Positions 1 to 5,869 of a DNA stretch of 6,164 nt are shown piece after piece. The stretch is taken from the NCBI GenBank assembly GCA_948766235.1, contig CAQCFX010000055.1, positions 2,201-8,364 of the forward strand, read 5' to 3'. How positions within the stretch are numbered: position 1 is the first letter of the stretch; the number at the start of each line of letters is the position of its first letter. This DNA is from an uncultured Oscillospiraceae bacterium (GTDB lineage: Bacteria; Bacillota; Clostridia; Oscillospirales; Oscillospiraceae). The notes under the pieces are model-generated. The model was not told the origin of the DNA. It worked only from the letters and a program-made list of their open reading frames with translations, and ran no database searches. The translations under genes were made by a program, and so were the position numbers.

Positions 1-235
1 TCTCCGGGGCCGCTGGCCCCTGCGCTCGGCCTCGCTTCGGTCCATCCAGCCCTGTGCGCCTAAGCTCGCGCTTCTCACTTGTCACGCTGCGAAGCGCCCA
101 GGACGCTCGGTCGCTTTCGCTGCGACTCACTTCACAAACAGAATCGCTCCGCGATTCTTGGTTTGCAAAGTTCGCTACGCTCCAAGCTTCCTCGCTGTCC
201 GCTTCTCCGCGCTTCCCTGCGGTATCATACCCCAA
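1..235. repeat. Palindrome-rich CGCT/AGCG intergenic patch
   Basis: No convincing gene lies here. The tetramer CGCT occurs 13 times on the + strand between 23 and 213, always as AGCG on the other strand. Several short perfect inverted repeats are present: 6-11 with 15-20 (GGGGCC/GGCCCC), 68-74 with 91-97 (GCGCTTC/GAAGCGC), 110-114 with 122-126 (GTCGC/GCGAC) and 141-147 with 151-157 (GAATCGC/GCGATTC). Two + frames stay open across the patch, but they lack ribosome binding sites and any recognisable protein family. I attribute the open frames to the lack of TA-rich stop codons in this skewed sequence. It may be a dispersed extragenic repeat or the decayed 3' region of an upstream gene; the sequence alone cannot decide. 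Confidence 0.5.
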
Positions 236-313
236 AACGCCCTGAATTGCAACGGGAAGCCTATATAAATTCCGACCCCTTCCCTATTTTTTATGGAATT
301 CATAGCCTGTTCA

Positions 314-347
314 TTGATTTCCCGCTGAAAATGGTGTAAACTATATT
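314..347 (+). promoter_or_regulatory. Candidate promoter for the nucleoside phosphorylase operon
   Basis: This lies in the AT-rich stretch (about 246-368) between the palindromic patch and the first gene. TTGATT at 314-319 is followed after 17 bases by TAAACT at 337-342, each matching 4 of 6 sigma-A consensus positions. TATATT at 342-347 is a better -10 match but has no well-spaced -35. Either choice gives a leader of about 30-35 bases. No structured leader or operator is evident. Confidence 0.45.
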
Positions 348-368
348 GATTCAACAAAATTTTACCAT

Positions 369-374
369 AGGAGG
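369..374 (+). promoter_or_regulatory. Ribosome binding site of the phosphorylase gene
   Basis: AGGAGG is a full match to the Shine-Dalgarno core and lies 8 bases before the ATG at 383, which fixes the start codon. Confidence 0.85.
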
Positions 375-382
375 CTTCCGCT

Positions 383-1207
383 ATGTCCTATACGTTTGCA
401 CAATATCAGGAGAGCGCTGATTACATCAAGGAAAAAATCGGAGATTTTATCCCCAAAGTTGCTATGGTCCTGGGCTCCGGCCTGGGCTTTCTGGGCGACG
501 TGGTGGAGACCCCCACCGCCATCCCCTACGGGGAGATTCCCCACTTCAAAGCGTCCACCGCCCCCGGCCACAAGGGCCGGCTGGTGTTCGGCACCCTGGC
601 GGGCCGGAATGTGGCCGTTATGCAGGGCCGGATGCACCACTATGAGGGCTACGGCTACGACGACGTGTCCTACGCCGTGCGGGTGCTTCGCCTGCTGGGC
701 TGCGACACGCTGATTGTCACCAACGCCGCCGGGTGCGTGCGCACCGACTGGCAGGCGGGGGACCTGATGCTCATCACCGACCAGATAAAGCTGTTCTCTC
801 AGTCCCCTCTGCGGGGCGCGAACATCCCGGAGTTCGGGGTGCGCTTCCCCGATGCCTCCCACCTGTATACCGTCCGGCTCCAGGACGTGGCCCGCAAGGC
901 GGCGGCGGAGCTGTCCATCCCCCTGCGGGAGGGCGTGTACTTCTACTGCTACGGCCCCCAGTACGAGACCCCCGCCGAGGTGCGCGCCGCCCGCATCCTG
1001 GGCGGGGACGCGGTGGGCATGTCCACCGCCCCGGAGGCCATCGTGGCGGGCCACTGCGGCATGGAGATTTTGGGCTTCACCCTGCTGAGCAACATGGCCG
1101 CCGGCATTCTCGACCAGCCCCTGAGCGAGCAGGAGGTGCTGGACGCCGCCGAGGCGGCCAAGGACAAGTTCTCCCGGCTGGTGCTGGCCTGCCTGGAAAA
1201 GCTGTAA
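383..1207 (+). CDS. punA: Purine nucleoside phosphorylase, trimeric type
   Basis: This cytoplasmic enzyme cleaves purine (deoxy)nucleosides with phosphate to give the free base and (deoxy)ribose-1-phosphate, for purine salvage. At 274 residues it has the usual length of the trimeric PNP/MTAP family. Visible family motifs are the phosphate-binding GSGLG at 31-35, GHKGR at 62-66, QGRMHHYEGY at 81-90, TNAAG at 113-117, YETPAE at 194-199, GMST at 212-215 and LSNMAAGILDQPL at 235-247. By alignment from memory to human PNP, S32, H63, R83, H85, Y87, E195, M213 and N237 match the catalytic set (human S33, H64, R84, H86, Y88, E201, M219, N243). The position of human H257 is Glu249 here, and the usual TNAAGG reads TNAAGC. 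The start has an ideal ribosome binding site. The gene lies 14 bases upstream of a nucleoside deaminase and is probably cotranscribed with it. The family is secure; the preferred substrate is less so. Confidence 0.95.
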   Translation: MSYTFAQYQESADYIKEKIGDFIPKVAMVLGSGLGFLGDVVETPTAIPYGEIPHFKASTAPGHKGRLVFGTLAGRNVAVMQGRMHHYEGYGYDDVSYAVRVLRLLGCDTLIVTNAAGCVRTDWQAGDLMLITDQIKLFSQSPLRGANIPEFGVRFPDASHLYTVRLQDVARKAAAELSIPLREGVYFYCYGPQYETPAEVRAARILGGDAVGMSTAPEAIVAGHCGMEILGFTLLSNMAAGILDQPLSEQEVLDAAEAAKDKFSRLVLACLEKL

Positions 1208-1208
1208 A

Positions 1209-1216
1209 GGGGGGGG
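1209..1216 (+). promoter_or_regulatory. G8 tract acting as ribosome binding site of the deaminase gene
   Basis: A run of eight G, preceded by AAA, fills the only space for a Shine-Dalgarno sequence between the phosphorylase stop (1205-1207) and the ATG at 1222. It ends 5 bases before that ATG. No AGGAGG is present, so the G tract itself must pair with the 16S rRNA tail. It supports 1222 as the start rather than any upstream codon inside the preceding gene. Confidence 0.6.
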
Positions 1217-1221
1217 CTTGC

Positions 1222-2526
1222 ATGACCACGCTGTTTACCAACGTCACCGCCCTGCTCATGGACAAGGACTTCACCACCCTGCGGGGCGGCTTCGTGGCGG
1301 TGGAGGGGACGAAAATCTCCTACGTGGGCGCCGACCGCCCGGCCGGGGACTTTGAGCAGACCATCGACTGCTCCGGCAAAGTGATGATGCCCGGCTTTGT
1401 CAACTGCCACACCCACATCCCCATGACTCTCATGCGGGGCTACGGCGGCGGGCACGATTTGCAGAGCTGGCTTCAAGACTTCATCTTCCCCGCCGAGGAC
1501 CGCTGGGACGACCGCTCCATCGCCGCCGCCACAGGCCTGGGCCTTGCCGAGATGATTGCCTCCGGCGTCACCTGCATCGCGGATATGTATATGCGCATGG
1601 GGGTGGTTGCCCAGCAGGTGCTGGACGCAGGCATCTCCGCCAACCTGTCCGTGGGGGGCGTGTACTTCGGCGCGCCGGAGGATTTTAATCCCGATACCTG
1701 CGAAGACTGCGCCAATATGCGCGCCCTGTATGAGCAGTGGCATGGCGCGGGAGACGGGCAAATCCTGACCGACGCCTCCATCCACGGAGAGTACACCTCC
1801 TCCGCCCCCCTGTGGCGGTGGATGGCGGACTTTGCCAACGCCCACGGGCTGGGAATGCACGTCCACGTCTCCGAGACGAAAAAGGAGCACGAGGAGTGCA
1901 AGGCCCGCCACAGCGGCCTGACCCCCATCCAAACCCTGAACCAGTACGGCGTGTGGGACACCCGGGCCATCGCCGCCCACTGCGTATACACCACCCCCGA
2001 GGACTGGGCCGTCATGGCGGACAAGGGCGTGTCCTGCGTCCACAACCCCTACTCCAACCTGAAGTTGGGCTCCGGCGTGGCCCCCATCCCCGCCATGATC
2101 CGGGCGGGGGTAAACATCGCCCTGGGCACCGACGGGGTGAGCTCCCACAACAGCGTGGACCCGTTTGCAGACATGAAGCTGGCCGCTATCCTCCACAACG
2201 GCGTGGAGCGCGACCCCATGGCCGTCACCGCCCGGCAGGCGCTGGAGCTGGCCACCGTCAACGGCGCCCGCGCCCTGGGCCGGAACACCGGGCGCATTGA
2301 GGCGGGGGCCGACGCCGACCTGATTTTGGTGGATTTCGACGCTCCCAACCTGATTCCCTGCCACGACGAGGCGGAAAACCTGGTCTTTTCCGCCCACGGC
2401 TCCAACGTGTGCATGAATATGGCGCGGGGAAAGGTCATATACCAAAACGGGGCCTTTTTGACCCTGGACCTGGACAAAATCAAGGCCGAGATTCAACACT
2501 ACGCCCTGCCCCTTATCTTCCATTGA
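1222..2526 (+). CDS. mtaD: MTA/SAH (adenosine-type) deaminase, amidohydrolase superfamily
   Basis: This is a zinc-dependent cytoplasmic hydrolase expected to deaminate 5'-methylthioadenosine, S-adenosylhomocysteine and possibly adenosine to the inosine derivatives. The protein has 434 residues. A composite beta domain (about 1-55 and the C-terminal 60 residues) flanks a TIM barrel. Metal ligands are visible as H63 and H65 (NCHTH), H215 (HVHVSE) and D304 (GTDG). E92, H188, E218 and H253 fit the substrate and catalytic positions known from Thermotoga Tm0936. The frame is open upstream into the phosphorylase gene, but homology starts at MTTLFTNVTALL, and the ATG at 1222 is preceded by a G-rich ribosome binding site 14 bases after the previous stop. 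Coupling to a phosphorylase supports a role in nucleoside salvage. A related amidohydrolase with another aminopurine or pterin-like substrate cannot be excluded. Confidence 0.9.
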   Translation: MTTLFTNVTALLMDKDFTTLRGGFVAVEGTKISYVGADRPAGDFEQTIDCSGKVMMPGFVNCHTHIPMTLMRGYGGGHDLQSWLQDFIFPAEDRWDDRSIAAATGLGLAEMIASGVTCIADMYMRMGVVAQQVLDAGISANLSVGGVYFGAPEDFNPDTCEDCANMRALYEQWHGAGDGQILTDASIHGEYTSSAPLWRWMADFANAHGLGMHVHVSETKKEHEECKARHSGLTPIQTLNQYGVWDTRAIAAHCVYTTPEDWAVMADKGVSCVHNPYSNLKLGSGVAPIPAMIRAGVNIALGTDGVSSHNSVDPFADMKLAAILHNGVERDPMAVTARQALELATVNGARALGRNTGRIEAGADADLILVDFDAPNLIPCHDEAENLVFSAHGSNVCMNMARGKVIYQNGAFLTLDLDKIKAEIQHYALPLIFH

Positions 2527-2544
2527 CAGGAAAGGTCTGAGGAA

Positions 2545-4221
2545 ATGTCTGCTTCCACCCCTAAAAAGAACTCCTTCTTTGGCGGCGCGGCTATTTTGAC
2601 CGCCGGCATCATCATCGTCAAGCTCATCGGGGCCCTTTATAAAATCCCGCTGGGCAGCATTCTCACCGACGCGGGCTTTGCCGATTTCAACACCGCCTAC
2701 AACATCTATTCCCTGCTCATCATCATCTCCACCGGCGGCCTGCCGGTGGCTCTCTCCAAGATGGTGTCCGAGGCCAACTCCCTGGGCCGGGGCAACCAGG
2801 TCCACAAGGTCTTCCAGCTGGCGCTGGTGGCCTTCTGCGTACTGGGCACCATCAGCTTTCTCATCATGGCGGTGTTCCCCGCCCAGCTGGCCGGCCTGAT
2901 GAACAACAGCCGCAGCTACTGGAGCATTCTGGCCCTGGCCCCGGCGGTGTTCTTCATCTGCCCCATGTCCGCCCTTCGCGGCTATTTCCAGGGCCACTCC
3001 CTGATGACGCCCACCGCCGTCTCTCAAATCATCGAGGCCGTGTGCAAGCTGGCGGTGGGCCTGGTCCTGGCCTCCATCCTTACCAGCCGGGAGGTGGACG
3101 AGTCCCTGGCTGCCGCCGGCGCTATTTTGGGCGTGTCGGTGGGCTGCCTGCTGGGCATGGTCTATATGCTCTTTTGCTACCGGGGCCACCGCGCCCACCT
3201 GCGCCCCAGCAATGACGTGCCGGGAGACACCCGGGAAATTCTCACCACCCTGGCCAAGCTGGCCATCCCCATCACCCTGGGCTCCTCCATCATCGCCGCC
3301 ACCAACATTCTGGACACCAGCATCCTCATGGACCGCCTCCAGGAAGCCCTGGGCTGCACGGAGGACGCCGCCCGAAACCTGAAGGGCGTGTATGACAAAA
3401 CCCTCACCCTCTACAACCTGCCCTCCTCCTTCATGGTCCCGCTGACGGCCAGCGTCATCCCCGCGGTGTCCGCCGCCCGGGCGGTGAGGAACTACCGACA
3501 GGGCGCTCAAATCAGCGAAACCACCCTGCGCACCACCGCCCTGCTGGCTCTGCCCGCGGGGGTGGGCCTGTTCGCCCTGGGCGAGCCCATTATCCGCCTG
3601 CTCTACCCCTCCACCGACGTGGAGCTGGCGGGCTGGATGCTGTCCGTGCTGGGGCTGGCCTCCATCTGCGTGTGCTTCATGCTGGTGAGCAATTCCATCA
3701 TGCAGGCCCACAAGCTGGTCACCCTGCCCATGGTCACCACCCTGCTGGGCTGCGTCCTGAAGCTTGTCGTGGGCTACTGGCTCATCGGCAATCCCGATAT
3801 CGGCGTGAAGGGCGGCGCGGTCAGCACCGTGGTGTGCTTTGGCCTCATCGCCGTTCTGGACCTGATTATCATCAAACGAACCCTGCCCCGCTCTCTCAGC
3901 TACGTCCGGGTATTTGTCAAGCCCGCCGGCGCCGCCGCCGTCATGGGGCTGGCGGCCTGGGCCATCTACGGGCTGCTGTCCCGGCTGCTCACCGAACTGA
4001 AGCCCTTCCAGACCCTGGCGGAGGACGGCGCCCCCCTGCTCAACGAGGCGGGCGCGGCCATACTGTCCTGGCGGGGCAACGCCCTGGCGGTGATGGCCGC
4101 CATCGGCGTGGCTGTGGTGATTTACTTCGCCCTCATCCTGCTCACCCGCGCCATTTCCAAGGAGGATTTGGCCCTTATGCCCAAGGGGGACAAAATCGCC
4201 CGACTGCTTCATATCCAGTGA
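2545..4221 (+). CDS. MurJ/SpoVB-like lipid (oligosaccharide) flippase, YabM-type
   Basis: This is an integral membrane protein of the MOP exporter superfamily (polysaccharide transporter/MVF branch), whose members flip lipid-linked cell-wall or polysaccharide precursors across the membrane. At 558 residues it is near the usual 500-550. It has roughly 14 hydrophobic segments and no cleavable signal peptide. Family marks are the N-terminal GGAAILTAGIIIVKLIGALYK (13-33), STGGLPVALSKMVSEA (62-77), RGYFQG at 145-150 followed by MTPTAVSQIIE, and the central LPSSFMVPLTASVIPAVSAA. A polar stretch at about 483-512 separates the last two membrane segments and seems longer than in typical relatives. Its ATG lies 18 bases after the deaminase stop, with AGGAAAGG at 2528-2535 as ribosome binding site. 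Location just before MazG matches B. subtilis yabM rather than proving a SpoVB or MurJ role. The exact lipid cargo is unknown. Confidence 0.87.
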   Translation: MSASTPKKNSFFGGAAILTAGIIIVKLIGALYKIPLGSILTDAGFADFNTAYNIYSLLIIISTGGLPVALSKMVSEANSLGRGNQVHKVFQLALVAFCVLGTISFLIMAVFPAQLAGLMNNSRSYWSILALAPAVFFICPMSALRGYFQGHSLMTPTAVSQIIEAVCKLAVGLVLASILTSREVDESLAAAGAILGVSVGCLLGMVYMLFCYRGHRAHLRPSNDVPGDTREILTTLAKLAIPITLGSSIIAATNILDTSILMDRLQEALGCTEDAARNLKGVYDKTLTLYNLPSSFMVPLTASVIPAVSAARAVRNYRQGAQISETTLRTTALLALPAGVGLFALGEPIIRLLYPSTDVELAGWMLSVLGLASICVCFMLVSNSIMQAHKLVTLPMVTTLLGCVLKLVVGYWLIGNPDIGVKGGAVSTVVCFGLIAVLDLIIIKRTLPRSLSYVRVFVKPAGAAAVMGLAAWAIYGLLSRLLTELKPFQTLAEDGAPLLNEAGAAILSWRGNALAVMAAIGVAVVIYFALILLTRAISKEDLALMPKGDKIARLLHIQ

Positions 4222-4222
4222 A

Positions 4223-4253
4223 GTGATATGAAAACTTTTTCCATCTTTATAAT
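4223..4253 (+). promoter_or_regulatory. Candidate internal promoter for mazG
   Basis: The 77-base gap between the flippase and mazG is strikingly AT-rich against its GC-rich flanks and contains a perfect TATAAT at 4248-4253. The best -35 partner, GTGATA at 4223-4228, matches 4 of 6 positions at a long 19-base spacing, so the promoter is plausible but weak by consensus. No terminator hairpin with a T-run is seen after the flippase, so read-through from upstream is also possible. A small TGCAA/TTGCA hairpin (4269-4273 with 4280-4284) would lie in the leader. Confidence 0.4.
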
Positions 4254-4298
4254 TTCAAAGATTAGTTATGCAAAATCTATTGCAATTCAGGTGACAAT

Positions 4299-5084
4299 AT
4301 GGTAAACTGGACAGACAAACCTGCCTATAACTGCCAGGATTTGCGGGAAATTGTCCGCATTCTGCGCCATCCAGGCGGCTGCTCCTGGGACATGGAACAA
4401 ACCCACCAGTCCATCCGCCGCAACTTTTTGGAGGAGGCCTACGAGGTGGCGGAGGCCATCGACCAGGGCTCCACGGAACATCTGAAGGAGGAGTTGGGAG
4501 ATGTCCTGCTCCAAGTGGTGTTCCACGCCGACATTGAGGACGACGCCGGCCGGTTCGACCTGGACGACGTGGCGGATGGGGTTTGCAAAAAGCTCATCTA
4601 CCGCCACCCCCACGTGTTTGGCGACGTGACCGTTCACTCCACCGGGGAAATCCTCTCCAACTGGGAGGAGCTGAAGAAAAAGGAGAAGGGCCAGGCCACC
4701 CAGGCCGACGCGGTGGACGCCGTGGCCCGCTCTCTGCCGGCCCTATGGCGGGCGGAGAAAATCAAGAAGAAAGCCGCAAAGGCGGGCTTTGACTGGCGCA
4801 GCGCCGCCGGCGCCCTGGACAAGCTGTCCGAGGAGCTGGACGAGCTGCGCGCCGCCGCCCTGGACGGGGACGGCGACCCGGTCGAGGAGCTGGGCGACCT
4901 GCTCTTTGCCGCCGTCTGCGTGGCCCGCTTTCTAAACGCCGACCCGGAGGACGCCCTCCACGCCGCCTGCGACAAATTTTCCGCCCGCTTCCGCAGGCTG
5001 GAGGCTCTGACCGCACAGCGCGGGCTCAAGATGGACGAGCTGTCCGATGCGGAGCAGCTTGCGCTTTGGCGGGAAGCACATTGA
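4299..5084 (+). CDS. mazG: Nucleoside triphosphate pyrophosphohydrolase MazG
   Basis: This cytoplasmic all-alpha NTP pyrophosphatase hydrolyses (d)NTPs to NMP and pyrophosphate and is thought to cleanse aberrant nucleotides or tune nucleotide pools. The 261-residue protein has the two MazG domains of the E. coli-type enzyme. The first has GCSWDMEQTHQSI at 27-39, the metal-binding EExxE at 45-49 and ExxD at 65-68. The linker carries RRHPHVF-like YRHPHVFGD (101-109) and RSLPALWRAEKIKKKAAKAGFDW (about 144-166). The second domain repeats EExxE at 178-182 and ExxD at 197-200. Both metal sites are therefore intact. The ATG at 4299 follows a modest AGGTGA (4289-4294), and homology begins near residue 12. 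B. subtilis YabN carries an extra N-terminal methylase-like domain that is absent here. It is placed between a YabM-like flippase and HU/RqcP, as in a conserved Firmicutes block. Confidence 0.95.
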   Translation: MVNWTDKPAYNCQDLREIVRILRHPGGCSWDMEQTHQSIRRNFLEEAYEVAEAIDQGSTEHLKEELGDVLLQVVFHADIEDDAGRFDLDDVADGVCKKLIYRHPHVFGDVTVHSTGEILSNWEELKKKEKGQATQADAVDAVARSLPALWRAEKIKKKAAKAGFDWRSAAGALDKLSEELDELRAAALDGDGDPVEELGDLLFAAVCVARFLNADPEDALHAACDKFSARFRRLEALTAQRGLKMDELSDAEQLALWREAH

Positions 5085-5168
5085 CGACTTAACAGCGCCA
5101 CGCCGCGCTTTAAGTATAAATCTGCGGCGAGGCCGCAATCTATCTGGGATTTTACAGGAGGAAAAGTC
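5085..5168 (+). promoter_or_regulatory. Leader region of the HU gene with candidate promoter and hairpins
   Basis: The gap between mazG and the HU gene holds TTAACA at 5089-5094 (5 of 6 to the -35 consensus) and TATAAA at 5115-5120 (5 of 6 to the -10). Their 20-base spacing is longer than ideal. Two short hairpins are present: AGCGC/GCGCT (5094-5098 with 5105-5109) and TGCGGC/GCCGCA (5123-5128 with 5132-5137). The second would lie at the start of the HU leader. AGGAGG at 5156-5161, 7 bases before the ATG, is a near-perfect ribosome binding site, in keeping with high expression. Confidence 0.45.
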
Positions 5169-5444
5169 ATGAATAAAGCAGAACTCATCAACGCCGTGGC
5201 CGAGAAGACCGGCCTTTCCAAGAAAGACAGCGAGTCCGCCGTCGCCGCTATGGTAGACGTCATCACCGAGTCCCTGGTTCAGGGCGAGAAGGTGCAGCTG
5301 GTGGGCTTTGGTTCCTTTGAGGTAAAGGCCCGCGCCGCCCGTACTGGCCGCAACCCCCACACCAAGGAGGAAATCCAGATTCCCGCCTCCAAGGTGCCCG
5401 TATTCAAGGCTGGCAAGGCGCTGAAGGACACCGTGGCGCAGTAA
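5169..5444 (+). CDS. hup: HU-family DNA-binding protein
   Basis: HU is a small histone-like protein that binds DNA as a dimer, bends it and compacts the nucleoid. The 91-residue length is typical. The N-terminal helical dimerisation part MNKAELINAVAEKTGLSKKD (1-20) is followed by the VGFGSFEV turn (45-52). The DNA-gripping arm carries GRNPHT at 60-65, with the intercalating Pro63, and the C-terminal motif KVPVFKAGKALKD (75-87) is present. Nothing looks truncated. The start is fixed by AGGAGG 7 bases upstream. Its position between mazG and rqcP is an arrangement I associate with Clostridia, whereas B. subtilis has mazG (yabN) directly before rqcP (yabO). IHF is unlikely because the sequence matches the homodimeric HU/HBsu type. 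Confidence 0.97.
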   Translation: MNKAELINAVAEKTGLSKKDSESAVAAMVDVITESLVQGEKVQLVGFGSFEVKARAARTGRNPHTKEEIQIPASKVPVFKAGKALKDTVAQ

Positions 5445-5456
5445 AATAAACCCAAT

Positions 5457-5484
5457 AAGGCAGGGCAATGCGCCCTGCCTTTTT
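5457..5484 (+). terminator. Intrinsic terminator between HU and rqcP
   Basis: A 10-bp perfect stem AAGGCAGGGC (5457-5466) with GCCCTGCCTT (5472-5481), a 5-base loop and a T-run at 5480-5484. It begins 12 bases after the HU stop and ends just before the rqcP ribosome binding site. Confidence 0.88.
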
Positions 5485-5488
5485 CGTT

Positions 5489-5493
5489 GGAGG
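5489..5493 (+). promoter_or_regulatory. rqcP: Ribosome binding site of rqcP
   Basis: GGAGG lies 6 bases before the ATG at 5500 and only 4 bases beyond the T-run of the preceding terminator. It decides the start codon. Confidence 0.75.
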
Positions 5494-5499
5494 TACAAA

Positions 5500-5739
5500 A
5501 TGCGACTGGATAAATGGCTGAAGGTTTCCCGTCTCATCAAGCGCCGCACCGTGGCCAACGAGGCCTGCGACGCGGGCCGTGTGTCCGCCAACGGCCGGCC
5601 CGTCAAGGCGTCCTACGACGTGAAGACCGGCGACGTGCTGGAGCTGAAATTCGGCGAGAAGCTGATTCGGGTGGAGGTGCTCTCCACCGCCGACATCGTG
5701 GGCAAGGCCGACGCGGAGGCCATGTACAAACAGCTGTGA
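5500..5739 (+). CDS. rqcP: RqcP, S4-domain ribosome quality-control protein (YabO/Hsp15-like)
   Basis: RqcP binds stalled 50S subunits carrying peptidyl-tRNA and works with RqcH in adding C-terminal alanine tails during rescue. The 79-residue protein consists almost wholly of an S4 RNA-binding domain. MRLDKWLKVSRLIKRRT (1-17) is nearly identical to the B. subtilis YabO start as I recall it. It is followed by ANEACDAGRVSANGRPVKAS (19-38), the KTGDVLEL strand (42-49) and a short tail ending in AMYKQL. It is slightly shorter than the roughly 86-residue Bacillus protein. There is no room for a promoter between the upstream terminator and the ATG, so transcription probably comes from read-through out of the HU gene or from a promoter inside it. 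Hsp15-type heat-shock proteins share the fold, but the sequence and gene neighbourhood favour RqcP. Confidence 0.93.
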   Translation: MRLDKWLKVSRLIKRRTVANEACDAGRVSANGRPVKASYDVKTGDVLELKFGEKLIRVEVLSTADIVGKADAEAMYKQL

Positions 5740-5748
5740 ATACGCTGA

Positions 5749-5786
5749 AAAGCGGCGGGCCAACGGCCCGCCGCTTTCTGTTTTTT
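5749..5786 (+). terminator. Strong intrinsic terminator after rqcP
   Basis: A 13-bp perfect, GC-rich stem (5749-5761 with 5765-5777; core GCGGCGGGCC/GGCCCGCCGC), a 3-base AAC loop and a T-run at 5781-5786. It starts 9 bases after the rqcP stop and closes the mazG-HU-rqcP block, isolating the following yjdF unit. Confidence 0.95.
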
Positions 5787-5829
5787 ACCTAAAATTGCAG
5801 CAAATTCACCGCCCTCCGCAAGCTGCTTC

Positions 5830-5858
5830 TGTACATTTGCGGCAAAATAGAGTATAAT
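5830..5858 (+). promoter_or_regulatory. Sigma-A-like promoter of the yjdF unit
   Basis: TGTACA at 5830-5835 (4 of 6) and a perfect TATAAT at 5853-5858, separated by exactly 17 bases, form the best consensus promoter in the window. Transcription would start at about 5865, giving a leader of roughly 120 bases before the yjdF start. A 6-bp inverted repeat, CCGCAA (5816-5821) with TTGCGG (5837-5842), brackets the -35. Confidence 0.75.
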
Positions 5859-5869
5859 GCCTCTGCGGA

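Noticed and set aside
1..235. CRISPR array
   Set aside because: Repeats are 4-7 bases and irregularly spaced; there is no constant repeat of 23 or more bases and no regular spacers.
54..339. Two overlapping small + frames in the left region
   Set aside because: Both lack ribosome binding sites, have biased Ser/Arg/Leu composition and stay open only because the CGCT-rich patch has few stop codons.
175..357. A 60-codon minus-strand frame in the left intergenic region
   Set aside because: It has no ribosome binding site or family match, runs across the phosphorylase promoter region and ends in the palindromic patch.
733..1221. Upstream extension of the deaminase frame inside the phosphorylase gene
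   Set aside because: The frame happens to stay open, but the extra 163 residues are Arg/Gly/Pro-rich noise. Homology begins at the ATG at 1222, which also has a ribosome binding sequence.
949..4212. A 1087-codon open frame on the minus strand, opposite the deaminase and flippase genes
   Set aside because: It is a mirror of strong G/C third-position bias in the + genes. The translation is low-complexity Gly/His/Gln/Val/Asp with no recognisable domain, while the + strand products are clear family members.
5094..5114. Intrinsic terminator after mazG
   Set aside because: The stem is only 5 bp (AGCGC/GCGCT) and is followed by TTTAAG rather than a T-run, so it is too weak to call.
4634..5266. A 210-codon minus-strand frame opposite mazG and HU
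   Set aside because: Its translation is Ser/Ala/Arg-rich and antisense to two well-recognised genes with intact motifs.
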